DNA of 64,000 nucleotides. It comes from Pseudoalteromonas sp. XI10. GTDB lineage: Bacteria; Pseudomonadota; Gammaproteobacteria; Enterobacterales; Alteromonadaceae. Below the pieces are notes generated by a model. The model was not told where the DNA came from and did not search any database. It was given only the letters and a program-made list of their open reading frames with translations. The stretch covers positions 62,001-126,000 of the forward strand of contig NZ_LOPY01000039.1 in assembly GCF_001469895.1 (NCBI RefSeq), written 5' to 3'. Of the stretch, positions 54,032 through 63,272 are shown in pieces (position 1 is the stretch's first letter; each line of letters starts with the position of its first letter). The translations under genes and the position numbers were made by a program.

Positions 54032-55972
54032 ATGAATACACCGCTTATAAATACCGTTTTATCTCTGCTGTTTATTGTTACCAGTGGCTTTTTGTTTACT
54101 GAAGTAGCGACTCCATTCTTAGCCATATTGGCGGGCCTAAGCTTTTTAAACCTGTTTTTAGGTAAATTTTATAAAAAACTAAATGGGTTGGTGGCGAATA
54201 TTTTGGCTGCAATTTGCTTAGTTGCCTTATTTGTTCTGGTTGGCGTGAGCGATACGGTCAAGTTATTTGTATCCATGATGCTACTTGCTAGCAGCTTTAA
54301 ATTGCTACAAGCGAAAACCGTTAAACAGTATCAAACTGTGTGTTTACTGGTGTTTTTTAACCTTTCAACGGTGTATTTGTTTCACCAAGGGTTATTTGAA
54401 ACCTTGGTAGTCAGTGTACTTTATATTGTTAACTTCGCAGTACTTGGCTATTTAACTAGCCCGCAAAGCTTTAAGGCCGCTAACAAACAAAGTTTTAAAA
54501 CCATACTACTAGCCTTACCCATAGCGGCATTTTTGATTTTATTTTTACCTAAAATTCCAGCGTTTTGGCAGCTACCGGGGCCAAAGCTTGCTAAAACGGG
54601 GTTATCAGAGCAAGTTAACCCCTTTTCTATTGCGAAATTAGCTGAGTCAGATGACTTGGTTTTTCGGGTAGAGCAACAGCCAGGGCAAGACCTACAAGCC
54701 CCCTATTACTGGCGCAGCCTTATTCATGATGAGTTTAATGGTAGCGAATGGCTAATATCGGACATTTTGAAGTCTCAACAATTTAACCCAATTCGCCGTA
54801 CAATTACTCAAAGTAATAGCGTTAATTATCAGGTTATTGCAGAGCCCTCATCATCAAACTGGTTGTTTGGGCTTGGCTTTGCGCAAAGTGCTAATTCTGA
54901 TGTGCACTCAACCTACAATGGCTTGTTAAAACGTAAAGGTAACTTAAACAAAAACATTAAATACGCGGTAACCAGTAGTGAGGCTATGCTAAGTCTAAAT
55001 GACTTTGAAAAACGCTTATATACCCGCTTACCGAAAACAACTAATCCACAAACAACGGCACTGGCAAACGAGTTGGCTGCTGAGCATGAAAATGCGCAAG
55101 CTTACTTTAACGCGTTGCTTGATTATTTTAATCAGCAGCAGTTTGCTTACACATTAACCCCTACATCCATGTATGGTGATAATACGCTAGACCAGTTTGT
55201 GTTTGATACCAAACGTGGCTTTTGTGGCCATTATGCCAGCACCGCTGCATTTATGTTTCGTGTTGCCGGTTACCCCGCCCGTGTTGTGTCTGGTTATTTA
55301 GGCGGAGAACAAACTAAAGCCGCTACGCTTAACATTTACCAATATGATGCACATGCTTGGGTTGAAGTGTTCTTTGATGAAAAATGGCATATTTTTGATG
55401 CTACCTCTGTTGTTGCCCCGGAGCGTTTAAACGGTTCGTTATCACAACTAGGTGATTTAAACGAAAGCTTTAACGACAATCTTAACTTTGGCCTAAAGCG
55501 CTGGAGTCATTTTAAAGCAATAAACTGGCTTAGAATTCATCTTGAAGAGCTCGACTATAAATGGACTAACTGGGTGCTTACGTTTGACCAAGAATCACAA
55601 CAAAGTTTATTTGATTCACTGTTTGGTAATAAGTCAGCATGGCTAACGCCTTTAATTGTGTTAGGTACATTATTACTGAGCTTTACTGGCTATTTCTTAT
55701 ATAACAAACGCCCTTTTCGAAGTAGAGAGCCGCTGGTTGATGACATAACTAAGCTTTATCTGTGGGCAAAAAAGCAAGGTATTGAGCCAGTTGATACCAA
55801 CACACCACTACAAAATATTGCTTTAATTAAACAGCAAAAACCTAGAACAGAGGCATATTTAAGTGAGTTTGAGCAAATAATCATCGAAGTACGTTATCAA
55901 CAGCAATCATATAACCAAAATCGCAAAAACCGCGTACGAGTTCTGTTAAACTCTCTCAAAACAGCCAAATAG
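54032..55972 (+). CDS. Transglutaminase-like membrane protein TgpA family (DUF3488)
   Basis: 646 residues. Five to six N-terminal membrane helices (to about 180), a periplasmic transglutaminase domain, then one C-terminal helix (about 553-571) and a short cytoplasmic tail. The triad is Cys398 in RGFCGHYAS, His in [10 protein letters not shown] and Asp in HIFDATSVV. Pseudomonas TgpA has the same topology and is essential there. The operon may crosslink or cleave envelope proteins; substrate unknown. Confidence 0.94.
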   Translation: MNTPLINTVLSLLFIVTSGFLFTEVATPFLAILAGLSFLNLFLGKFYKKLNGLVANILAAICLVALFVLVGVSDTVKLFVSMMLLASSFKLLQAKTVKQYQTVCLLVFFNLSTVYLFHQGLFETLVVSVLYIVNFAVLGYLTSPQSFKAANKQSFKTILLALPIAAFLILFLPKIPAFWQLPGPKLAKTGLSEQVNPFSIAKLAESDDLVFRVEQQPGQDLQAPYYWRSLIHDEFNGSEWLISDILKSQQFNPIRRTITQSNSVNYQVIAEPSSSNWLFGLGFAQSANSDVHSTYNGLLKRKGNLNKNIKYAVTSSEAMLSLNDFEKRLYTRLPKTTNPQTTALANELAAEHENAQAYFNALLDYFNQQQFAYTLTPTSMYGDNTLDQFVFDTKRGFCGHYASTAAFMFRVAGYPARVVSGYLGGEQTKAATLNIYQYDAHAWVEVFFDEKWHIFDATSVVAPERLNGSLSQLGDLNESFNDNLNFGLKRWSHFKAINWLRIHLEELDYKWTNWVLTFDQESQQSLFDSLFGNKSAWLTPLIVLGTLLLSFTGYFLYNKRPFRSREPLVDDITKLYLWAKKQGIEPVDTNTPLQNIALIKQQKPRTEAYLSEFEQIIIEVRYQQQSYNQNRKNRVRVLLNSLKTAK

Positions 55973-55980
55973 AGAACAAT

Positions 55981-57303
55981 ATGAATGCAGTAATTGTCGG
56001 CGTTATGTTGATGCTGATCCTGACACTTTGTCGAATTAATGTCATTGTGGCGATGACGGTAAGCGCAATTGTTGCGGGTTTGACCGCAGGCCTTGGTTTA
56101 TCACAAACCGTTAATGCATTTAATGATGGCTTATCGGGCGGCGCTGAAATAGCACTTAGCTATGCGATGTTAGGTGCATTTGCGGTGGCTATTTCTAAGT
56201 CGGGTTTAACACGTATTTTAGCGTCTAAGTTACTAAAGCAAGTAAACGAGAATAGCCATAAAGGCGAAACAACGCTTAGTTATCTTATATTGAGTATTAT
56301 TTTGCTGTGTGCGATCTCGTCGCAAAACTTGATACCCGTACATATCGCTTTTATCCCAATTCTCATTCCGCCATTACTTGTGGTGTTTAACAAGTTACGC
56401 CTTGATAGACGTGCCATTGCGTGTATCTTAACCTTCGGCTTAGCCACCTCTTACATGGTGCTACCTTATGGTTTTGGTGGCATTTACTTATACTCGATAC
56501 TACACAAAAACCTCACTGAAAATGGCTTAGAGATTATTAATACTCAAGTGCCGATGGCAATGATCATTCCAGCCATTGGGATGTTATTTGGTTTATTGGT
56601 TGCAGTGTTTATATCTTATCGAAAACGCCGTAGTTATGAGTCTCACAGTCTGACAGAACAACAGCAAGAGGTTGTCATTGAGCAGCCTAAAAAGGTGTTA
56701 GCAGTGGGCATTACCGCCGTACTTTGTTCATTAGTGGCACAAAATATTAGTGGCTCTATGATCCTAGGTGGTCTTGTTGGGGTAGCTATATTTACCTTAT
56801 TCGGTGTTGTAAAGCTTGAGCAAAATGGCGATGTATTTAGTAAAGGCATTGCTATGATGGCGATGATTGGCTTTATTATGATTTCTGCGCAAGGCTTTGC
56901 TTCGGTGATGAAAGCAACCGGTGATGTAGCTTCATTAGTTAGCTCTGCCGCAGGAATGATTGAAGGTAACAAGCCCCTTGCCGCAGCATTAATTTTACTC
57001 GTAGGATTATTGATCACCATGGGCATTGGTAGCTCGTTTTCGACGGTGCCAATTATAGCCACCCTGTTTGTACCACTTTGTATGGAACTAAACTTTTCTG
57101 TTATGGCTACTGCAGCACTGGTTGGTACTGCTGGTGCGCTAGGTGATGCAGGCTCCCCTGCCTCTGACTCAACACTTGGCCCAACATCTGGCCTAAATGC
57201 AGATGGCCAACACGACCATATTTGGGATTCAGTAGTACCTACTTTCATCCATTTTAATATTCCGCTACTTGTTGCTGGCTGGGTTGCGGCAATGGTGTTG
57301 TAG
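55981..57303 (+). CDS. Na+/H+ antiporter-family transporter (YuiF/COG2056 type)
   Basis: 440 residues, about eleven membrane helices. Family marks are [29 protein letters not shown] (given in part as [15 protein letters not shown]), [33 protein letters not shown] and [22 protein letters not shown] near the end. Thought to exchange cations or amino acids with protons; substrate not certain. It begins 8 bases after the transglutaminase stop, so it likely shares the operon. Confidence 0.87.
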   Translation: MNAVIVGVMLMLILTLCRINVIVAMTVSAIVAGLTAGLGLSQTVNAFNDGLSGGAEIALSYAMLGAFAVAISKSGLTRILASKLLKQVNENSHKGETTLSYLILSIILLCAISSQNLIPVHIAFIPILIPPLLVVFNKLRLDRRAIACILTFGLATSYMVLPYGFGGIYLYSILHKNLTENGLEIINTQVPMAMIIPAIGMLFGLLVAVFISYRKRRSYESHSLTEQQQEVVIEQPKKVLAVGITAVLCSLVAQNISGSMILGGLVGVAIFTLFGVVKLEQNGDVFSKGIAMMAMIGFIMISAQGFASVMKATGDVASLVSSAAGMIEGNKPLAAALILLVGLLITMGIGSSFSTVPIIATLFVPLCMELNFSVMATAALVGTAGALGDAGSPASDSTLGPTSGLNADGQHDHIWDSVVPTFIHFNIPLLVAGWVAAMVL

Positions 57304-57322
57304 AGTCGAGTTACTTTTTGTT

Positions 57323-57346
57323 AAAAGCCCCATTAGGGACTTTTTT
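57323..57346. terminator. Terminator at the end of the moxR operon
   Basis: AAAAG-C-CCC/GGG-A-CTTTT stem with one mismatch, loop ATTA, then T run; it lies between convergent genes. Confidence 0.65.
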
Positions 57347-59321
57347 ATTGGCTAAACAAAATACGAAGTGCGCGGTTTAAATCATGAAAGCGAATGGGTT
57401 TTGTCAGCACTTTGTTCATTCCTGCTTCTAAGCAAGTGGCTTTATCTTGATGTGATGCATTGGCTGTTAAGGCGACAATGGGTAAAGTCATTTTTAGTTC
57501 TTCACGCATGTATTTAGTTGCTGTAATACCATCCATTACTGGCATCATCATATCCATCAAAACTAAATCAAAGCTTTGCTGCTGAACTTTATCAATGGCT
57601 TGTTGGCCATTATCTGCAAGGGTGACATGGTGATTGAGCTTTTCTAAAAAGGCTTTTATAAGCACTTGGTTGGTTTTGTTATCTTCTGTAACAAGAATAG
57701 CCATTGGCTCAAGAGTTTGCTCATGTTCAATAGCTTGCTGATCATCCGCAACGATAGAGTATGGTATGTAAATATTAAATTTAGTACCAATATTGATTGC
57801 ACTTGCTACTCTTATCTCGCCTTTCATTAAATCAACTAGGCTTTTGGTAATGCTAAGCCCAAGACCAATCCCTTCTACTTGTCGATTTACACCATAGTCA
57901 TGCTGTTTAAAGGCATCGTAAATGCTGGCTATTTGAGATTGAGAGATCCCCTGCCCTGTATCTGCTATCTCAAATAACAAATGGGTGTCATTGAAATCAG
58001 CTGTGAAATTGACGGTGCCTACTTTGGTAAACTTAAAGGCATTATCTAAAATATTAAACAGAATTTGCCCGACCCGAACCCCATCAATATTAATTTTGTT
58101 GGGTAAGCCATCGCTTATCTCTGTGGTAAACAAGACATTAGAGCCTTGAGTGGTTTCTTGAAACTGTGCAGTAATATTTTTAACCAGCGCATTTATATCT
58201 GTTGCTTTAACATCAAGCTCCATCGAGCCACTTTCAATTTTTGAAAAATCCAGCACATCACTGATCAAATCAAGTAATAAATCAGCGCTTGAGTTTGCGT
58301 AATCGAGCCAACGTGTTTGCTTGTCATTAAGTTCTGAATCGGCTAACAACTCCAACATGCCTACAATTGCGTTCATAGGAGTTCTGATCTCATGAGACAT
58401 CACCGTTAAAAACTGAGACTTTGCTTGGTTTGCTTCTTCTGCTTTTTCTTTTGCTAATTGTAGTGCTTGCTCGCGGTCTTTATTTACAGTGATATCTTTG
58501 GCAATACCTAAATAGCCGCGAAATTTCCCGCTTGAATCAAATTGTGGCTTACCACTCAAAGAGACCCAGGCCGGAGGCGACGAATTAACTTCAAATTCAA
58601 AATCTAAAAACTCAGCATGATCAGCCAGCAAGTGTTTAAAGTGCGACCATTTTTTTAACTGACTCTGTTCCTGCTCAGTGATGATGGCATCGAAATTTTT
58701 ATGTAAAAAATGGCGTTTATATAAATTGCTATGGCTGGCGGTAGTTAAAACATTAATAAAGTGCTCATCTCTATTGGTACGCCAAAACCATTCGCTGGCA
58801 AAGTCTCTGAATAGTTCTGATAGCTCGCCAAGTCTTGTTAGTAAAGAGGTTGAGTGAAACTTTTGCCTGTTAAGCCTTGTTTGCGCAGCTAATTGAACCG
58901 CTACTTGCTGTAATAAGATCTTGATTGCGGTTTGTGATTTATCATTAAAACTAGCCTGCTCTTTTATATCGAAAAAGACCAAGCACTGCGTTGTGTGTTC
59001 AGAAATATCAACATGAAAAATTAGGTTATTTACGAACTCATTACTATAAAACAGCGAGTTATCTTCATTAAGTAACCACTGTGACTGCGCTTGTTGTAAC
59101 TTAGACTTTAATATTGTTTCGTCAAATTCAATGTACTTGATAGTGCGCATTTCGAGGGATGCTTTTGAATCTTCGAAGTTTATTAAGCAAAACTCTTTAA
59201 ACGAAAAATATGGCAGAAGCACTTTTTCAAGCTGAGCTTTTAATGCACGGCTATCGTTTATGCCATGAAATGCCGTTAGCTCAAGTTGTAATTGCTCTAA
59301 GTTTAACTCTGCCATTGCCAT
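57345..59321 (-). CDS. Cytosolic hybrid sensor histidine kinase (GAF-like/PAS-HisKA-HATPase-REC)
   Basis: 658 residues without membrane segments. Residues about 10-150 are GAF-like; a PAS domain follows (160-285, WRTNRDEHF to LGIAKDITV). HisKA phospho-site His310 in MSHEIRTPMN; ATPase N box NILDNAFKFT, G1 EIADTGQGIS and G2 VEGIGLGLS. The C-terminal receiver has Asp590 in VLMDMMMP and lysine in LTKPIR. Such a kinase needs an HPt partner; the LuxU-like HPt protein two genes away is the obvious candidate. A cytosolic sensor domain implies an internal signal. Confidence 0.93.
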   Translation of the reverse strand: MAMAELNLEQLQLELTAFHGINDSRALKAQLEKVLLPYFSFKEFCLINFEDSKASLEMRTIKYIEFDETILKSKLQQAQSQWLLNEDNSLFYSNEFVNNLIFHVDISEHTTQCLVFFDIKEQASFNDKSQTAIKILLQQVAVQLAAQTRLNRQKFHSTSLLTRLGELSELFRDFASEWFWRTNRDEHFINVLTTASHSNLYKRHFLHKNFDAIITEQEQSQLKKWSHFKHLLADHAEFLDFEFEVNSSPPAWVSLSGKPQFDSSGKFRGYLGIAKDITVNKDREQALQLAKEKAEEANQAKSQFLTVMSHEIRTPMNAIVGMLELLADSELNDKQTRWLDYANSSADLLLDLISDVLDFSKIESGSMELDVKATDINALVKNITAQFQETTQGSNVLFTTEISDGLPNKINIDGVRVGQILFNILDNAFKFTKVGTVNFTADFNDTHLLFEIADTGQGISQSQIASIYDAFKQHDYGVNRQVEGIGLGLSITKSLVDLMKGEIRVASAINIGTKFNIYIPYSIVADDQQAIEHEQTLEPMAILVTEDNKTNQVLIKAFLEKLNHHVTLADNGQQAIDKVQQQSFDLVLMDMMMPVMDGITATKYMREELKMTLPIVALTANASHQDKATCLEAGMNKVLTKPIRFHDLNRALRILFSQ

Positions 59322-59488
59322 TCCTAGTTAATATTGCATCGCATATTGCAAATATAGAAAACAGTTCTCAGTTTAGCCATAAAAATATCAAAATAAATTA
59401 TTTAAATTTCATTGTGTTATATAAATCCGAACACTTGGTACGGGCCATGCTAACTAAATATTAATCAAGTTTAACCAAGGTGACTGTT

Positions 59489-60394
59489 ATGAAAATAGTA
59501 TGCATAGGCGGCGGACACGGTTTATCCCATATGTTAAGTGCAATTAGACCTCACTGCGCCGAACTGACAGCGATTGTTGCAACCACAGATAACGGCGGAA
59601 GCACAGGTAAATTACGTCAAAGCCAAGATGTAGTTGCCCTTGGTGATATTAGACGTTGTTGTTTGCAATTAGCTGATAGTGACTCATTAATCCATCAAGT
59701 TTTTCACCACCGTTTTGATAGTGGTGAACTCAATGGCCACAGCCTTGGTAATTTAGCCTTATTAAGCTTAACCCAACAAACTAACTCAGCAACTCAAGCG
59801 GTTGCATGGTTCAATGCCATGTTGGGTAATTCAGAAACGATTCTACCTATGTCAGACGAACCGACTGATTTATTAGCGGTTATGTCATCAGGCATTAAAG
59901 TATTTGGTGAATGCGATATTGATTCACAAGAAGAGCTCCCAGACTATTTAACCCTCTCACAAGATGTGAATGCTGCTCCTGGTGTGGTTCAAGCTATTGA
60001 AAACGCCGATATGCTAATAATTGGCCCTGGAAGTTTAATTACCAGTGTAATGCCTGCCATGTTAGTTGAAGACATAGCTAAAGCGGTGCAACAAACATCA
60101 GCATGCCGATTATTTATCGAAAATATTGCCAAAGAAGCCAGCGTAATTAAATCGCTCGATATGCAACCGGTTGATTGGCTCGAAGGCATGCTTGGTTACC
60201 GGTTTTGTGACATGAGTATCTCTTTAGATGCGCTTAGTGAAATTGTGTCTCACTTTGACGATGTTGTTAAATCGCCAAACCAGCAGCACGACATTGAGCA
60301 GCTAAGTAATGTATTTGGCGAAATATTAAAAATGCCGTTAAGCCTAGAAGCTGAGGAACTAGTCAGTAGCAATCAAACTTTGCGCGTGAGTTAG
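59489..60394 (+). CDS. YvcK/YbhK-family (CofD-like) protein
   Basis: 301 residues. The nucleotide-sugar-binding Rossmann start CIGGGHGLSHML is followed by VATTDNGGSTGKLR and GDIRRCCLQLA, then GHSLGNLAL and IGPGSLITSVMPAML. In Bacillus YvcK binds UDP-GlcNAc and links central metabolism to cell-wall synthesis. The E. coli relative is YbhK, and in vibrios this gene neighbours luxOU (recalled synteny). ATG at 59489 with AAGG 8 bases upstream is preferred to the GTG at 59480. It overlaps the convergent HPt gene by 36 bases. Confidence 0.9.
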   Translation: MKIVCIGGGHGLSHMLSAIRPHCAELTAIVATTDNGGSTGKLRQSQDVVALGDIRRCCLQLADSDSLIHQVFHHRFDSGELNGHSLGNLALLSLTQQTNSATQAVAWFNAMLGNSETILPMSDEPTDLLAVMSSGIKVFGECDIDSQEELPDYLTLSQDVNAAPGVVQAIENADMLIIGPGSLITSVMPAMLVEDIAKAVQQTSACRLFIENIAKEASVIKSLDMQPVDWLEGMLGYRFCDMSISLDALSEIVSHFDDVVKSPNQQHDIEQLSNVFGEILKMPLSLEAEELVSSNQTLRVS

Positions 60395-60691
60395 CGTTTG
60401 TGCAAATTGGTCTTGCAGTAAGGCTATTAAGCTTTGTAGTTCATCGTCAAATTGTGATGCCTTCGCTTTTTGCTCAATTTGTTCTGCAAGGCCGCCTACG
60501 GCTAATGCCCCGTAACTACGGCTACTGCTTTTTAAACTGTGGGCATTTATTTCGATTTCAGACTGTTTCGTTGCGTCAGCAAGATCAGCAACGATTTGGC
60601 AGGACTCAGTGATATATACCTGCAAAAGTTGTTTTGCTAAGTCGTCACCAACATCCTGTTGTAATTGCGTATAGGTCGCAGTATCTATCAT
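60359..60691 (-). CDS. luxU: HPt phosphotransfer protein, LuxU-like
   Basis: 110 residues, a single HPt four-helix bundle. The phospho-acceptor is His51 in INAHSLKSSSRSYGA. The size (V. harveyi LuxU 114) and position next to a LuxO-like regulator and a YbhK-like gene match the Vibrio quorum-sensing locus, where LuxU passes phosphate from hybrid kinases to LuxO. The gene name is by synteny and motif; quorum sensing is not shown. Divergent from the glycosyltransferase gene. Confidence 0.82.
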   Translation of the reverse strand: MIDTATYTQLQQDVGDDLAKQLLQVYITESCQIVADLADATKQSEIEINAHSLKSSSRSYGALAVGGLAEQIEQKAKASQFDDELQSLIALLQDQFAQTLTHAQSLIATD

Positions 60692-60711
60692 GGTCTCACC
60701 TTGGAGTGAAT

Positions 60712-61746
60712 ATGAAATATAGTGTTATTTTATTCGTAGATTCAAGCTTAATTGGTGGCATCGAAAGCCATTTGATTGCCATGAGTAAGCTGTTAGAACG
60801 ATATAATATTATGAGCTCGGTACTATTTTATCAAGATCATAATAACCGTGAATTATATAAGCGCTTAGAAAATGCAAATATCACTTTCGGTTTTGCTGGC
60901 GGAAATTTAAAAAGCTTGAACGAAATACTAAAAATGTTTCCTCGCTCAGCGTTACTCCATACCCATGGGTACAAGGCAAGTATCATGGGCAAGTTAGTGT
61001 GTCGCTGGCAAAACCGCCCTTGTATTTCAACATATCATGCCGGTGAAGCAGGCACGGGTAAGGTTTATTTTTACAATAAGCTCGACAAACTACTAAGTTA
61101 CTTTTCACTTAACTTTGCTGTTTCTAGCAAACTCACCGAAGAGCTTTACAATGCTGAATTACTTGAAAATTTTATTCCAGTAAATGAGCATACTAAAGAA
61201 TTAGGTCTAAAAAATAATGATCAATTAAACGTTGGATTTGTTGGTCGTTTATCCCATGAAAAAGGCCCTGACATTTTTATTGAAACAGCCAAACGATTCA
61301 ACACACCTAACTTAAAATTTCATATATTTGGTGATGGCCCTATGGTCAATGAGCTTGATTTGTCAGCGGTGAATTATCATGGCCAGTGTGAGCAACAACA
61401 AATATGGCAACAACTTGATGTATTGGTGATCTGCTCTCGGGCTGAAGGTCTACCTATGGTGGCATTAGAAGCAATGGCACACGGGGTACTCGTTATTGCA
61501 TCGCCTGTTGGTCAGTTACCACAGATAATAAAGCACCTATCAAATGGGTTAATGATGACTGAAAGTACAAGCGATGCTTTACATAAACAGCTAAACAACA
61601 TACTCATGTTGAGTGCTGATCAAAGAAGTTACATGCTAGGCAATGCACAAATACTTGTTCAACAACGTTTTTCTGGAGAGCAGCAATTTAAACAGCTAGA
61701 TAGAGTCTATAGCTCTAGCTTACTTGCATCTCTTCCCAGCTTTTAA
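60712..61746 (+). CDS. GT4-family glycosyltransferase
   Basis: 344 residues, GT-B fold. N-terminal domain begins SVILFVDSSLIGGIESHLIAM, with HTHGYKASIMGKL; C-terminal domain has VGFVGRLSHEKGPDIFIETA, FGDGPM and the nucleotide-sugar motif SRAEGLPMVALEAMAHG. It transfers a sugar onto a lipid or glycan acceptor that is not identifiable. ATG at 60712 with GGAG upstream; the longer reading frame starts inside the HPt gene and is rejected. It sits between luxU and luxO with its end overlapping luxO by 32 bases, which is unusual. Confidence 0.9.
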   Translation: MKYSVILFVDSSLIGGIESHLIAMSKLLERYNIMSSVLFYQDHNNRELYKRLENANITFGFAGGNLKSLNEILKMFPRSALLHTHGYKASIMGKLVCRWQNRPCISTYHAGEAGTGKVYFYNKLDKLLSYFSLNFAVSSKLTEELYNAELLENFIPVNEHTKELGLKNNDQLNVGFVGRLSHEKGPDIFIETAKRFNTPNLKFHIFGDGPMVNELDLSAVNYHGQCEQQQIWQQLDVLVICSRAEGLPMVALEAMAHGVLVIASPVGQLPQIIKHLSNGLMMTESTSDALHKQLNNILMLSADQRSYMLGNAQILVQQRFSGEQQFKQLDRVYSSSLLASLPSF

Positions 61747-63169
61747 TTTTACGATAAATCGTAGATGGACTCACATCCAAAAGAGCTGCAGCTTTAGGAA
61801 TATTGTTATCACAAGCATCAATGGCTTGCTCAATATAACGTTTTTCTACCAACCAAAGCGGTTCAATATCGGCTTGAGAAAATGCTGTTGCAACTTCGCT
61901 GATAACAGGAGTGGCTTCAGTTGATGGCGATGTAAAGCTTTGTGAAGGCGTCACCTCCGAGGCTACAGTATTAACAGTTGCTGCTACTGGTTGTGATTGA
62001 TTTTGTGCGTTTGGTAGTGCTGGTATCATACTCGCTTCAATGTAGGCTTCATCATGCAAAACGAGAATGTTACGTATGGTGTTTTCTAATTGGCGAACAT
62101 TACCAGGCCAGCCATAGCTCAAAAATAGATTTTTAACGCCTTCTGACATGCCTTTGTATGCACGGCCTTCTTCTTTACTTATTTTTTTAAATAATGCATC
62201 GGCAATTTCGATCACATCTTTGCCACGCTGATTCAACGGTGGTAAGGCAATAGGGATAACATGTAGGCGATAATATAAGTCTTCACGAAAACGGCCTTCT
62301 TGCACTTCTAATAATGGGTCGCGGTTGGTGGCGCACACAAAGCGCACATCAACTTTAACTTCTTTTTCGCTGCCTACCTGCTGGTAACAACCAGTTTGAA
62401 TAAAGCGCAGTAGCTTACTTTGCAGATTGATGTCCATTTCACATAGTTCATCTAAAAACAACGTACCACCGTCAGCTTGGCCAGCCGCCCCTTCACGATT
62501 GGCAATCGCGCCAGTGAACGCCCCTTTTAAGTGACCAAATATTTCACTTTCGATTAGATCTTTTGGTATTGCTGCACAGTTAAGGGCTACAAAGGGTTTA
62601 TTCGCACGCGGTGACGCTAAATGTACTGCACGGGCGCACAGCTCTTTACCTGTCCCGCTTTCACCAGTGATAAACACAGTGGCTTTACTTGCAGATGCTG
62701 ATTTTATGATTTGGTAAACAGATTGCATTTCTGATGAGCTACCAATCAAATCATAGTATTTACCGTTCTCGTAAGTTGTTTGATAGCTTTTGACTGTTTG
62801 TTTTAAATCTTTAAGTTTTAATGCGTTGTTTACTGTAATGCGAAAACGATCGGCTTCGATTGGTTTTTCTAGAAAGTCACTGGCACCGAGTTTAATGGCT
62901 TTGATTGCCATTTCTTTAGTGGCATGCCCTGTTAAAACAATCACTTGTGGAGCTGAGTCTGGGTCTAAAGAGGATAAAATATCTAGCCCGTTCATATCTG
63001 GCAGCATAACATCTAAAATCACTAAATCAGGCTCAAATTCCTGTAGTGCAACGACGGCTTGTTCGCCATTGTAGGCAATGCGTGTTTCGACCCCGGTTGG
63101 GATCAAATATGATTGGTACATCAGCGCTAGCGACTCTGTATCTTCAACAATGAGTATTTTAGGTGGCAT
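61715..63169 (-). CDS. luxO: LuxO-like sigma-54-dependent response regulator
   Basis: 484 residues in three domains. Receiver: phospho-acceptor Asp53 in VILDVMLPD and lysine in LEKPIE. AAA+ sigma-54 activator: GESGTGKE (169-176), GAFTGA (216-221), DELCEMD Walker B region. Fis-type HTH: NIPKAAALLDVSPSTIYRK near the C-terminus, almost identical to LuxO. It should activate sigma-54 promoters when phosphorylated by the HPt protein. No Qrr-type small RNA or sigma-54 promoter is visible in the 103 bases upstream. A low-complexity Ser/Thr/Val linker (about 395-435) precedes the HTH. Confidence 0.88.
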   Translation of the reverse strand: MPPKILIVEDTESLALMYQSYLIPTGVETRIAYNGEQAVVALQEFEPDLVILDVMLPDMNGLDILSSLDPDSAPQVIVLTGHATKEMAIKAIKLGASDFLEKPIEADRFRITVNNALKLKDLKQTVKSYQTTYENGKYYDLIGSSSEMQSVYQIIKSASASKATVFITGESGTGKELCARAVHLASPRANKPFVALNCAAIPKDLIESEIFGHLKGAFTGAIANREGAAGQADGGTLFLDELCEMDINLQSKLLRFIQTGCYQQVGSEKEVKVDVRFVCATNRDPLLEVQEGRFREDLYYRLHVIPIALPPLNQRGKDVIEIADALFKKISKEEGRAYKGMSEGVKNLFLSYGWPGNVRQLENTIRNILVLHDEAYIEASMIPALPNAQNQSQPVAATVNTVASEVTPSQSFTSPSTEATPVISEVATAFSQADIEPLWLVEKRYIEQAIDACDNNIPKAAALLDVSPSTIYRKIKSWEEMQVS

Positions 63170-63272
63170 TAAAGACTTCCTTTATTATCGTTTTATGCTG
63201 AGATAAAGTGATTATTTAACAGTTCCTTATTAGTAGCTTAGTGCGTATTTGACCGGTTTGTAAACTCAAACT

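Noticed and set aside
56643..57248. 201-aa minus-strand ORF inside the antiporter gene
   Set aside because: Antisense shadow of a strongly conserved membrane-protein gene; proline/threonine/isoleucine-rich composition with no motif.
63170..63272. Possible Qrr small RNA upstream of luxO
   Set aside because: No sigma-54 promoter (GG-N10-GC type) and no Qrr-like stem-loop with terminator in the 103 bases.
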